A stretch of 64,000 nt of DNA. Origin: Heterobilharzia americana (taxonomy: Eukaryota > Platyhelminthes > Trematoda > Strigeidida > Schistosomatidae). The notes under the pieces were generated by a model, which saw nothing but the letters and a program-made list of their open reading frames with translations, ran no database searches and was not told the origin of the DNA. Of this stretch, positions 35,551 through 46,602 are shown one piece after another. The stretch lies in assembly GCA_944470555.2 (NCBI GenBank), contig OX104134.1, positions 54,055,890 to 54,119,889 of the forward strand, written 5' to 3'. A program made the translations under genes and the position numbers. Positions within the stretch are counted from its first letter, which is position 1, and the number at the start of each line of letters is the position of its first letter.

Positions 35551-36969
35551 CCACAGCACTGAAGAAAATTCACTAACATCTACCAGAGCTCTTGCAGGCC
35601 CAACAGCCCAATGTAGTAGTAAAATCATTATTTGTTGAATGGTCAGATGATATCGTTTGAAAAGTGGTCCTGTTTTCAAGGATTTCTTGTTGTAGAGAGT
35701 AGCACAACGAAAAATTGGACCGCCTTTTTTGTCACTGTGGGATACATGTCAGTTAAAACACTACACTCACAGGTAAGACTTCGTGAGCGATCCAACCCTG
35801 TGCGCGTGACCCACAGCATAGTCTTCGTCGTAATTCACCAAACGTTGATGCAAAGCCAGCACCATTGTAAGCGGAGGTATCGAATGAATTTGACTGCAGC
35901 ATCCGCAACCTGATTGATCGTCTTCACCGTTTCCTCTCATTAAAGTTCAGTCTTCTTAAGGGACTGGCTATTCAACCATACGTTGTAGTTTATCCTTATT
36001 TTTATGTTTTGGCAACTTATATCCCTCTGGCCTAACTGACCGAATACTTCAGTTCAAATGCGGTTCTAGTGGTAAGTCTCACCCAATTGTGAATAACACA
36101 ATCAGCGACAACCATGTTTGAGGCTGACCCAGCCGCCAATCCGTAGTCAGCGAAGGTATCCAATGTGATGCATATGGATGTTGGTCCTACAAAGTTTGCA
36201 CCGGATCGACACAAACCCTGTACAAAACTTACACTAAAGCAGCTCCTCCCTAGGCATGTGGCTTCTGCCATAAGCGTTTATTAGCCCTGATCCAGGAAGT
36301 TGTCGGGTGTGGCAACGATAACTGTCAGTACAGTGCGGCGTCAGACGACACTGCAAATCATGTTGCCAGTACGTTCTACATAAGACCTAAGTGAGGACTA
36401 CTATCGGACAATAGCGATTTAATGAGCGACGAAACCACACGAATTCGGATGGGTAATCGGCGTTAAAGGGGACCGAGGGTGACTGACTCATGGACTACGA
36501 TCCTCGAAATTCACCAAAAGACTTCGTATCTGTTAACAGCGTTGGGGCTACGAAGGCGATCAACGAATCCGTTTGAATTTCTCCGGAAAGGGATTCTGAG
36601 AAACTCTCAAATTGACTTGACTAGCAAATGTGAACTCAGATCGTTCGAAATGTGCCGCACAAATACATCACATTGTTCAGATACGCTTCGTCTTCTCATT
36701 ACACTATCTTAATTCATAAAAGGGACCATTTCAAATATACTCCCTGAAACGTCTAATAGATTACAAATCCCAAAGTAGTCAGGTTACGGTAAAAAGCATG
36801 GCAAACCCGATAAGTGGAGGGTTTTAGAGGTTGTTCTAGGCAACAAAGAGGAAATGGATGTACTTCTGAATAACTTATCCGGACCAAGGAATTCGGGCAT
36901 CTGCATCTGACCAGACTGATCTCAAGAACCGGACAAAAATAATGGAAGGGATTACTGAACTTAAGGTAC
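35551..36969. other. no confidently recognised gene
   Basis: A minus-strand frame at 36032-36271 contains LDTFADYGLAAGSASNMVVA, of protein-like composition, but I cannot place it in a family. A plus-strand frame at 36479-36712 is unrecognised. The CR1-like relic starts at the right edge. Confidence 0.3.
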
Positions 36970-37417
36970 GACAAATTAGGGGAGAAAAAACCGTAAAATT
37001 GTGAGATTTCAGGTTGTGATGTCTTGGAAATGAATGCTTCCAAGGTTTTTATACTTGGGTCATAGAGCTCTTCAAACACTGTGAGCCTTACACCAGTGTT
37101 CATAGCGGTAGAGATAAAATAACATCTCAACGCTTTAGTCTATGAACTAGATCCAGATACAATGGTCGGGACGGAAACATGGCTAATATGGGATTCAGAT
37201 CTTACATAATTTCCAATGGGGCACTATTGTATACGAGCAGATAGGCTTGTGGTTCACAAAGGTGGCACTTTTGTGATTGATGTCCACATATGATGGGTTA
37301 CTTTAAAAGCACAGGAATCCGGTACCTTCGAAGTGACTAGTTGTGAGCTGAAGTCAGAGCAGTTTCTGTACCATAAGGGTTATTTGCCGTGGTCCATCTT
37401 GCCTTACAAATGACGTC

Positions 37418-37612
37418 GTGCCAACTCTTAAGCATAACTCGTGTAATGGCAACAGATCCGTAATAGTTGGGGGTCTGAACGCTTTACATGTAAACTGGAT
37501 GGAGCTTAGAATCGTAGCCTCAGGCGGTTACTTCGGAAATGATGTTCTTCTAACGGTACTAGGATCAGCTTTAGTTCAAAGCTTAACTTGTGCAACACGA
37601 TGCGATTTTTAG
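37418..37612 (+). pseudogene. CR1-like endonuclease relic (longest surviving frame)
   Basis: Sixty-four open codons hold SVIVGGLNALHVNWMELR, VASGGYFGNDVLLTVL and LVQSLTCATRC, a block of the apurinic-type endonuclease preceding the RT in CR1-like elements. The catalytic Asp of the usual VGDFN is Gly here, so the domain is inactive even if translated. Confidence 0.6.
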
Positions 37613-38926
37613 ATTAGGCTTTAACCCACCGATGTGAAAATATCATGAATTTAAAGTAATTCTCTCCTTCAGCTTGCAGCGATCACGCAGTTCCAACTTT
37701 CTGTTTCTGATGTATGAGTTTCATCAAGGCACTGCTTCCCTTAGACGTTATGTGCAGTGAGCAGACATTTCAAGTATGAGAGATTGGGCGGTCGGTAAGG
37801 ATTGAATTATCTGCAAGGACTCATCAGTCGAGAACGCCTATGTTTAAAACTCTGTTTGAAGAGGTGACGGCGACACTTATTCCATGGCCGACCCCACGAG
37901 TATTCTTTCATCACTTCCATGGTTTGATAAAGATGCTCAAAGTTATTAAGCTAGAGGAAATGTTTATGGGACTATTTCGTAGGAACTGAACTGGAAATAT
38001 CTAAAAATGGGTACCGTAATGTCTGTAATCTGTGCAAAAGCTTCGGCTACACGGTCCCGAATATCTTATGATTAACCGTTTGTAAGTGATTGCCAGAACT
38101 GTCCTTAAAGACTGTCAACATTCATTAGAAGAACTAAAAGAAAATGTGGAACTCCACCTCTGGTGACACGTGAGAATGCCGACAGTTCGACGGAATCTAA
38201 TCTGTCCGAAACTGAATGCGTACAGGATTAATTAAGTAAGGTGTCCTCTGTAAGTCATGGTTATGAAGTGCTCAGTAGTAGTGTCAGAATTGCCATATCT
38301 AAGGTATCAGTACCCATAACAGTGGGAACAGCCTTTTTCTGTCTGAGTTATTCTTAGGCCTGGAGAATCTCTGGGTTGCGTTGCTTGCCAGGCTATTGTC
38401 GCTAGGGTACATCGTTGTCGAGCCGGTCACTGACATTTTCAGAGTGTCTCTATCTCAGACTCACCACCCTAGCGACTGGAAAAATGCTATGATCAGTTTC
38501 GAAGCCGGTAGTGGCCGGCTGGCATAGCTAATCAGGTTTTATAAAAAGCAACTAAACTATATTGAGTTAAATAACCTCTTGACGCCATAGCGCTGGACAC
38601 TACTGCCTCACTGGAGAGAGGAATGGGTGGCAGTTCGTGACTGCGGGCTGCTAATGGTCCCCTTGTTCATGGACTCCAGTAAGGTAGTCGATAAAGTGAC
38701 TCATGTAAAACAGTTAGGAAGGTCCTTTTTTTCGGTTTGGTGCCTCACTGCAGGCATGGATTAGGGACTTTTTGTAGGATAGAAAGCGAAGAGTAAGGGT
38801 TAATGGGGCATTATCCAGGCGGAAATCTGTAATGGACGGAGTTCCTCAAGAAACAATCCCAAATCTTCTACTTTTCTTGTCGGGTCAACGAATTACGGCC
38901 AGTGCTCAACTCGTGGGTGCTGCTTC

Positions 38927-39313
38927 TTGTCGATGATGTGTCGGTTTGAAGACGTTGATATATATGCACCTAAAGCACACTTGAATAAACTAGTGGGTTT
39001 GTCCAAACGGTGCGAGGAAATAAGCTCTAGTAAAAGTACAACAACTCACACTGGTAATTGCAATTGTTTTCAGCACCCCATTCAGGGTACACTACTACTC
39101 CCAGTCTCTGAAATGAAAGACCTAGGTGTCATCACGAGCCATGATTTGAAATGCAGCTGCAGTAAAGGACTTCCGTATATCATGGTTAAATCCGCAGAGC
39201 TTTCAGGATACTATATTCTGCTTACATTGGACGTCACTTGGAATACTGAATTCAGGCAGCCAGTCAGTTCCCAAAATGGGATGCTGACTTTTTCAAGCGT
39301 ATACGAAGGATAA
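38927..39313 (+). pseudogene. CR1-like RT thumb-region relic
   Basis: A 128-codon open frame matching the segment after motif C: KLVGLSKRCEEISSSKSTTT corresponds to the W-SKRWEM-VS-SKC region, then EMKDLGVITSHDLKCS to the KDLGVII-HDLK block, and later residues to the start of the thumb helix. It stays open for 387 bp although the rest of the element is full of stops, probably by chance. Confidence 0.55.
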
Positions 39314-39720
39314 GCATTAGGTCTGTGGCAGGCTATTGAATCTGGTCTACAGGAAACGACCAAGTTGGCTAAAATTATTACTGCTGTCTTATGATAGAAA
39401 AAGGGCTGATTTAATCCCAGCATTCCCTATCTTTAATAACGACTTCGGTACTGACGTGTTCTATCTTTCTCTGATGTTAGGGTTGATTACCTCCGAGGCC
39501 ATTAGAAGAAAGTGCAGAAGCCGTCATCTTATCCACTCGGCATGGATCTGTGTTTCTCCCGTCACGTGGTCGGCGACCGAAACTCCTTGCCACAGAAAGT
39601 AGCATCAGCTTCTTTGATAAGCGCGTTCGAGGAGAAACTAGATCTTTACAGAGATATTATCTCCAAGGATTAACAAAGGACAAGAGCCTGGTATTGTTAT
39701 CACTGAAAACTGAGGATAAA

Positions 39721-41284
39721 AAGTTCTAAAGACTAAGGTGAGTAACTATTTGTTTGGACTCTTGACGACATCATTCAGACATACTTCTCTGGAGAATGAA
39801 GTGGAGTTTAAACGCATGCAGAACAGGGAGTATGGTTCTGAGTCTTTGTTCTCAATTTTAAAGCATCTTTGGTGAAAGCCAGAAGCGATATAAGACGTGG
39901 CGATTTCAGTGAGATAATTCTTAGGAAAATGAATGTATCGTAGGGTGAGTAGTATTTGCGGAAGACCGTTAAGGCAATTCATCTTAAGAGTGAAGGGACT
40001 AGAAAAATAATACGAATTGGGAGAATGCTAGGGGCTCAATGATGCACCCTGACTGAGTACGAATAGCTAGCGTTCTCCCTTCAAACTTCATACTTCACTG
40101 AGCCACGAAAGTCAGAAGACGAAGACGAAGAAGCTTTTTTGGCAAGAACATACCATTTATATACAGTTTTCCCTAGTGAATAAAGCGTCTAGGTCAAAAG
40201 TTGGATACTTATTTTGACTAGCCGGCCGTAGGACAAATTTGTCTGATGAGGTTTTTCCTGCCCCCACAGTAACATAAAACAGGATTGGGATCCAAATCTT
40301 CTGCATTGGCGGCTGATGATTTAGAATGTTGATTTTGATTCGGGTCATTTACTCTCGTAGATTTTGTTCCCAAGTGATATGAGGATGCTAAGGCAGATCT
40401 TGCCTCATTTTTAAAGAAGCCTGTGGGAAAGCAAATGAGAAAGGAGGCACTCATAAGCTGGAGTACGCGTCAGATATTCTATGCGCAATGTGATTTGTTG
40501 AAATGCGGCAAAAATTTATCCTCAAAAGAAGTATTTAGCATATCTTGGTTGGTTACTTAATCATATCAAATGAGTGTGATACGGTGTCATGAGTTTTCAG
40601 TTTACGGCTAGCTACACAAAGGTGTTTTTACTGAATTATCTGCGCAACAGTATTTTCATTCAGTGGGATCTGGGATTACTGACAATTATCGGACAGTTAT
40701 TTGAGTTCCTATTAATTTCCCCATAAAGTAGGATAGTATATATTGTTTTGTCCGTACGAAATTCAAAGTCAGTGGTGCTTTGGATATAATCGTCTGTTTA
40801 AGAACCAGAAAGTTCGGCTATGATCACATCATCCTTGATAAACCTATTATCGTGAAGAATACATGCGCTATTGCACAAATCACTTCTATTTTGAAAAAAA
40901 TTGGCACAGAGTTGCTTTGAAGGTTGGTCTCGAGAGCAGCTAGCATTTTTTTTAGTTTTCCAGCCCTGTTTGCCTCAGTATTATCACAGATGTTAAATAT
41001 TTCAGAACGGTAGCAGGAATCATTTGATTTTTGAAGTAGTTGATTTAGTCTGCACAATTCACATCAAATGACCTTTGATAGCTATGGCTTTATCTGTATC
41101 CTGAGTTTGAACATATAACAAGGGACCAAATAGTCGAAGGAGACTGTGTTGCGATAAAAACTGACCAGCGTGGCTGCAATGCCAGTATATGACGAGAATT
41201 AAACCCAGTCTCGGCATTGAACTGGAAATATTGAAGGTTGTCAACTAGCCCTGGGGAAGTTCCGAGTCATTTTCGTCGACAACT
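39721..41284. other. no recognisable gene; one weak zinc-knuckle-like word
   Basis: The minus-strand frame 40454-40218 contains PNPVLCYCGGRKNLIRQICP, faintly like a retroviral-type CCHC knuckle, but spacing and context do not confirm it. Frames at 40824-41057 and 41059-41244 (minus) are unrecognised. They could be decayed downstream parts of the element whose endonuclease relic lies at 41613-41960. Confidence 0.3.
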
Positions 41285-41430
41285 GTGACTCATTTGTTTG
41301 GACAGTTGGCTTTCAACCACTGGGTCGAGTCCTACGGTACCTACTGGGGTGTGGGCAGCAGGCGTGGTTCACTACCTTCTGCACGAACGTGGAGATGGTT
41401 ACTGAGTACATTTCAATCCCATCAGTTCTT
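41285..41430 (+). repeat. tRNA-derived SINE-like element
   Basis: A near-consensus B-box GGGTCGAGTCC (41321-41331; ten of eleven match) is followed by a body at about 41370-41425 (CGTGGTTCACTACCTTCTGC, then CTGAGTACATTTC) that resembles 3750-3810. The A-box is unclear. It is likely another member of the SINE family at 3660-3830. Confidence 0.5.
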
Positions 41431-41612
41431 GTTTTCGTATTCCCTGTCAGAACTGAAAAAGTTTCGTTGTGACTGCTGTTTTGGGATTTCGGCACAACAT
41501 GTCTACCAACTGGAAACCAGCCATATAAGCATAGGTCCAAAATTTTGTTCTCGCATATGGGTTGGGCTACGTTTTGAGTCTAACTATAGAATTCTATCGC
41601 AACTGTAAACGT

Positions 41613-41960
41613 CAATAACGCTTGAGTGCTTTCCAAAGGTCCCACTGGATGCTTAACATATCAAAATCGCCTGCTATAACATAGTAGTTCAAGTCTGAAC
41701 ACCAGGAACACGTTTACATATATCACCGACGAGGTCTAATAATCGGCTGTTGGAGTAACAGGGCGGTATACCAATCCTAATAGCAGCGTAGTAAGACTGG
41801 AGGTATTATGTAGGAACTCTGTAGAGTCGGACACTGGGAGTTTCAAATCCTCTATTACATAGTATTGTGCAGACGCCTGATAAGAATATTTTTGCTGCCT
41901 CCTCACCTGAAATCTTGCCGATTTCCGAAACAAGTACGGCCGACAAAGTTTATGAGTCTA
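41613..41960 (-). pseudogene. CR1-like endonuclease relic
   Basis: The minus-strand frame 41933-41736 contains TTLLLGLVYRPVTPTADY, the LLLG-VYRPP block of CR1-type endonucleases. In the next frame YVIAGDFDMLSIQWDLWKAL (about 41690-41630) gives the AGDFN-type catalytic block with its aspartate retained. Order and spacing fit one endonuclease domain split by a frameshift. No convincing RT follows downstream, so the copy is fragmentary. Confidence 0.55.
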
Positions 41961-43289
41961 ACATCAAAATCATCTGGCAGTCACGCCTTGGATATCTGTA
42001 ATGCATGGGAATCACACAAAGAAAAGAATACATGCACGAACTTGTGTTGTCAATAGAAATGGGATTACGTGAGATAAAAGTAAAAGTAGAAGCACAATTT
42101 ATGATAAGCAACTAACCAAGGTAACTTTCGAATAAATGGTTAGAGAGTCAGCTTAAGGGATGAAAAGAGGAGTGCAAAGGAAATATGTTGATACTTGATG
42201 AAATGAAATGCACTTGAAGTTCAAGGTGATACACCAAGCGGGCCGTAGGTCAAGTTTAGATTTCAAGTATCTTAGAGTAAAAGCACACTATCCTGGACAA
42301 AACTTGCTCTGGAGGAACAATGTTGTGGGGATATAGATGGAAAGAAAAACAAGAGACTGAACACGAATGATTACGAAGAACCAGCAGTTATGTGCTCAGG
42401 TTGTCAGTTGGGTATAGTAACCAATATTAGTCTGGTCACCCAGTGGGCTGTATTTGAACACTAGGCTGACATTTCAGTATGGTTTCTTATGTCTTGAAGG
42501 TGTACCCCAGTATTTTGCACGCTGTTGTCGAGTGGTGTTGACTGAATACTAATGATAGGTGGTACAACATTGATAGGTAATATAACTGAAGCTGGAATGC
42601 TCACGTGACATGACTTTTCTGTAGGTGAATTAGAATGCCTAACTGCATGGTTTGGTTTACAGCATAAAATTTTTCAATTTGTTAAGCTGCATTCAGCTGG
42701 AGAATGTGTTCTACGAGTGTCGTTAGCAGATCGTAAGTTATTCTTAAGGTTACAGCCTAGGGTTTTGCGTGAAATTTCAACCGCAGTTCTGTCAGGAAAA
42801 CGCTTATTATTGACTGACTGACAAAATCAACATAGAAACTCACACGTAGATTCATCGGCTCAAGTTGCCACAATTCACACTTGTATACAAAGAAAAGTTG
42901 GATAGAAAAGGAGCGATGTCTAAGTAGATGAAGTAGCATGACAGAATAAGCAATTTGAAGATAACGGTTAGTGCGACTATTCAAGTGTTAGAAGATTTCA
43001 GAGAGTAAATATATCTCCACCATTGTGACCCGTTTTAAGACATGTCGCCAGGAGTCCTCAGTCAGTGATTTCTTTCGTCATGGGGAACTCAAACACATGG
43101 CCTACATCTCCCCACACGGCTTAGCCCAATGGTAAGAGGAGATCATGTATGCAGGTGGTTCAGTAGCAGGTTTTACGTTATCATGGTTTGTAAAAGAAGA
43201 CAAAGAAGTAGGTGTTACGACCAGATGATCTAGTACTTTTGGTTATACCATTTCCACTTAGGCTTCCTTTAATATGCTTGGGTGGAGTT
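41961..43289. other. no recognisable gene; scattered tRNA-like words
   Basis: At 43122-43140 an A-box-like TAGCCCAATGG occurs with only a weak partner downstream, perhaps a damaged SINE. The minus-strand frame at 42757-42984 is unrecognised. Nothing else stands out. Confidence 0.3.
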
Positions 43290-43470
43290 CTTACACTGGA
43301 ACTGGTGTGGCACGTAAATGGAGTGTGAGGGTAGTCACTGCTTGAAGGGATGCGTAGTGGGATCGAGTCTCAGTGAAAACAGAATTACTCGCTGGGGGTG
43401 CTAGTGCATCGGCTGACGAGTTCCAAATGGGGTGAAACTCGCAACCTGATTTCAAATGTTAGCCAGCAAA
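43290..43470 (+). mobile_element. S-alpha-like SINE with hammerhead relic
   Basis: A B-box match GGATCGAGTCT (43360-43370) follows an A-box-like word with an insertion (43308-43321). About 45 nt downstream is a hammerhead-like core, CTGACGA (43413-43419) and GAAA (43434-43437). The order of Pol III promoter then hammerhead is that of the schistosome S-alpha SINE family. The ends are not sharply defined. Confidence 0.5.
43413..43437 (+). ncRNA. hammerhead ribozyme core relic
   Basis: CTGACGA fits the CUGANGA core. The next bases GTTCC, loop AAAT and GGGGT can pair as helix II, mostly through G-U wobbles. GAAA follows at the right place. Helix III after GAAA (ACTCGCAACC) pairs poorly and no good cleavage triplet is visible. 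This is likely a decayed hammerhead whose helix II has drifted from a GTCC/GGAC stem. Confidence 0.5.
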
Positions 43471-44739
43471 TAATCTAATATATATAATGAGGTGTCGACG
43501 TAAGAGCCTCTCTGTCAGCAGAGGTCGAGCGACCCAGTTTAGCAACTAGGAATTACAAGTCTCAACAGTCCTGTAGAATGTTGGTTAACAAATACTGGTA
43601 TCTGGCCTCCAAGTTCCATCGAAGATCAAGGCAAGATAAGTACATGAAATGAATCCCTTTTAAAAGCCTCTCTTTCATTCACAGAGGGGGAGGCAGCATT
43701 TCTAAAGGCAATTTGACTAGATAGAGGTCTTTTGGCCTTAGATATCATCATGACAATCTAAAGAACCTAGATTATTTGGGACAAGAATATACAAATAGAC
43801 ACTACTAGATTTGTTTGTTTACATGATTATTATTCTGTTGACATTCATTTCACTGCGGAACTCTCATTGGATTGATGGTTATCTTGCCTCTAAATAATTT
43901 ATATGCATTTTATTCGATTTTTACTTACCCACAACACTGACTGTTTTATCAGTTAGGCAATTTTACTGCATGCTTCACATTGGTCATTCCATTCTGCATA
44001 CAGATATGGATAGATAACTGTTGAGCCTAAAAAGGAAGTTGTTGAAAACAACTGTTCGCCCGAATAATCCCTACTCTGAAAACTTTGAAGGAGAACGTGA
44101 CAAATCGAAATTGAGGGTACCAAATACTCACGGAACACAGCCCATTTTACTGCCCGCAATGAAGGTATGTAATATGTTTACCATTAAAAGCAGGCATAAC
44201 TGCTGGTCCAATGCGAAAAGCTTGGTGAAAAAACCTCCATCCATAGGTACAACCTGGAACCAGGTCAGTGATGAGTGTGTCTTTTCTATGCACCAGCAGC
44301 TGAAGTGTTCGAAGAAGATGGAAAGATGAGGATGTCTATGGAAAGAGCAATAGTGCAACTGGCAGCTGTGACCGGCCCACAGTAGACCAACGTAATCATC
44401 AGGTCTACATGAAAGTAGACGACTCGGATATACTTGGAAGGGACGAAACCAAATCAAGAAGAGATTTTTTACCATTCAGGGTTATCACTTCCCTTGGTTG
44501 GTATGAATAGCGGGGCGGAATGTCATTTCTAAGTATTTCTGCAATCGGCGTTGATTGTTCGTATTCAAAACAATCCCTATTAAACGACTTCAGAAAATTA
44601 GTTCTTAGGTGATTCGTTTCATTGCATCTGCTCTACCTTATGAAATCTGTCTTCAAGTATTTAAAGGACGCTTGGATGTCTGTATTACCGTTTCAAATAT
44701 GAAGTACATATTCGAAGTACATATGCGAGGGTGTATTAA

Positions 44740-45013
44740 ATGCAGCGGATGTTTGAAAACGCCTTATATTTCCAGCTGAGTCACGTATCTTCCAATGTCA
44801 TAGGACTTTGCTATAAAGAGAGATGGTTTTGTAAATTTCTGTGGTAGTATCTACCGGCCGTGCAACAGGAGTATCCCAAGGTTCTGAAAGGATCCTTATG
44901 TTAACCCTATTGTTTGTACATATGATATTGCGAAATAAGTTGTAAAAGCGGTTCAAATGTAAAACTTTGCGACATCTTAAAGTAAATACTTTTGACCCGC
45001 TCCTCGAGATCAC
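44740..45013 (+). pseudogene. possible reverse transcriptase motif B relic
   Basis: The plus strand reads GRATGVSQGS, six residues, TLLFVHMIL (about 44855-44935), like the SGVPQGS-LGPLLF block of CR1-type reverse transcriptases. Flanking frames do not give other RT motifs convincingly. A frame upstream (44021-44329) has a strong donor-like AAG|GTATGT at 44165 but no recognised domain. Weak evidence. Confidence 0.3.
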
Positions 45014-45034
45014 CATAATAATAATAATAATAAT
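45014..45034. repeat. (ATA)n microsatellite
   Basis: Seven ATA units. Similar TAA tracts form the 3' tail of the RTE element at 46.6 kb, so this could be the footprint of a lost insertion, but no element sequence adjoins it. Confidence 0.85.
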
Positions 45035-46589
45035 TTATTCCTGAATTTAAAGGTGCATGTCATTTTTACAGATACGGTTATAACAATTAGTGAAGAAAAG
45101 TCTTTGGTAATATCTTTTTACCATCTTTTTTTCATCCCAGGTGGTGGAAATCCCCAGTCTGAAAGAAAGAAAATTTTACATCACATACAAATCGTGCACT
45201 TAAAGTTAAATGTTGAGTTTTGTTACGCTTTTAGGTTATTTGGCAGAAATGAAAGTCATGCTTAGTGAATATGCAAAGCATCATTCAAAAAGAAAAGGAA
45301 GTAACTCAGCAATTTCTTTCTCAAAAAAATAATGCTGGCCAAATTACTCAAGTGCCTTAATTTGAAGGATTATATATATTGAGGGAAGTACCATGGCAGA
45401 TTCAATGTATTCTTCAAGTGATATGCATCTCCAGGTTCATTGAAACATCAAGATATGCTGTATGGACAATAATAAATAATACTGATAACAGTATATCAGT
45501 GTATCAAAGCATCCTGAAAATTCGCTGTTTACGTCGTCAAGAGAGCTTCTGTTTCACTTAAGAAAAGAACTATACGGAAGAAAATTGGAAGGATTAAGAA
45601 ACTGTAAGCTTTTACATTGATATGATTATATATGGGGGCGCAAACCGACTTAATACTCATCGTCTATTACGCTTGAGTCAGATATACAGTCCTAAATGTT
45701 TTCTCTAAGTTTGGTAACTGATGAAGATTCATTCTTTGAACGCAGTCGATTTCCATTGCTAACCACTGAAAATTAATACTAGCCACAGCAGATAAGAGTC
45801 ATCCTACGCTTCAAACACACTTTTAGGGTGAATATATAAATGGGTAGATACAATAAACTCAATGAAAAGGGTTGTCAAGTATGATTTTATCACTACTAAT
45901 TGCAAAGTACTTCTCAGTTTTTCATTGCAACATCTGCAGAGGAATTGCGAACGGAAGACATTGGACGCATTCATAGTTGATATCTGTCTGTAGTATAGGC
46001 TGTTGTGATTCTTTATTCAAGGTTATTCGATGGGGACTTATTTACCACATCAGCTTGCTATCCATTATTATGTTCATGAGGACCCCAAGTCAACTTCAGT
46101 CAGAAGTAGAAGCCTAATGACTTCAGAAGGTGCAGAGAAACTGGCAGGAAGCCCTGGACCTGAGTTTCATGCTTGCTGGCTTTCATCAGAAAGGCGAATC
46201 TGCAGTTATGGGAGATCGGCGTTCCCTCAGTGTTTCAAGCATATATCACTCTGTGCTGAAGTCAGAGATAACTGCTAGGCTATTCAAACCGTTGAGACTG
46301 GATTGTTTATGAGTTGGTCACTGATAAAACTCTTCCAATGGGGTCACTGAGTGAAGTGGTCTCTGGTTGTTTTGTCTTGTTCTTTGGCGTCGTTGCAACG
46401 ATAATACAGTCAACAGAATATATGTTTGATACTAGTCTTCGTATTTCTCTTACTTTCAGTTAAGTTCTGCTTGCACTCGAAATAAAAAAACAACCTCGCA
46501 ATACACTGATAAGGCGAAAAGTAAAAACCTGATACGCTATGGAAGAGAAATTATCAGTTAAAATAATTAACACTGACTTCAAAAATGAC
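45035..46589. other. no recognisable gene
   Basis: AT-rich sequence. A plus-strand stretch at 46080-46280 is more GC-balanced and reads open in two frames, suggesting an old repeat, but no domain was recognised. Confidence 0.3.
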
Positions 46590-46602
46590 AAAATCACCAT
46601 TA
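46590..46602. repeat. target-site duplication, left copy
   Basis: AAAATCACCATTA matches 49886-49898 (AAAATCATCATTA) at 12 of 13 positions. The pair flanks the RTE element exactly at its 3' TAA tail on this side. Confidence 0.65.

Larger units (their letters stand above)
36970..39720 (+). mobile_element. ancient CR1-like retrotransposon, plus strand
   Basis: Frame-hopping translation gives a colinear CR1-type ORF2. Endonuclease pieces are TETWLIWDSDL (about 37175) and SVIVGGLNALHVNW followed by VASGGYFGNDVL (37450-37560, where GDFNAPHVDW is usual). RT pieces are LTARERWVAV (about 38610-38640), WIRDFL (about 38760), RVRVNGALS (38795) and SVMDGVPQ (about 38830). Then come RCEEISSSKSTTTHTGN and EMKDLGVITSHDLK (39015-39150). 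The thumb/C-terminus has RISIRSVAG and SRHLI to about 39600. Stops are frequent and YADD is not readable. It represents a lineage different from E1-E3. The ends are approximate. Confidence 0.6.

Noticed and set aside
35313..35679. Tyr-Ile repeat proteins across 35477-35550 (also 60489-60736)
   Set aside because: Artefact of translating (TA)n microsatellites; present on both strands.
37815..37835. Minus-strand CTGATGAGTCC resembling a hammerhead core
   Set aside because: No GGAC-GAAA follows within a plausible helix II distance and no helix I is visible; it lies inside a decayed CR1-like element.
40218..40454. CCHC zinc knuckle of an LTR retrotransposon gag
   Set aside because: Cys/His spacing does not fit CX2CX4HX4C, and no protease, RT or LTR was found nearby.
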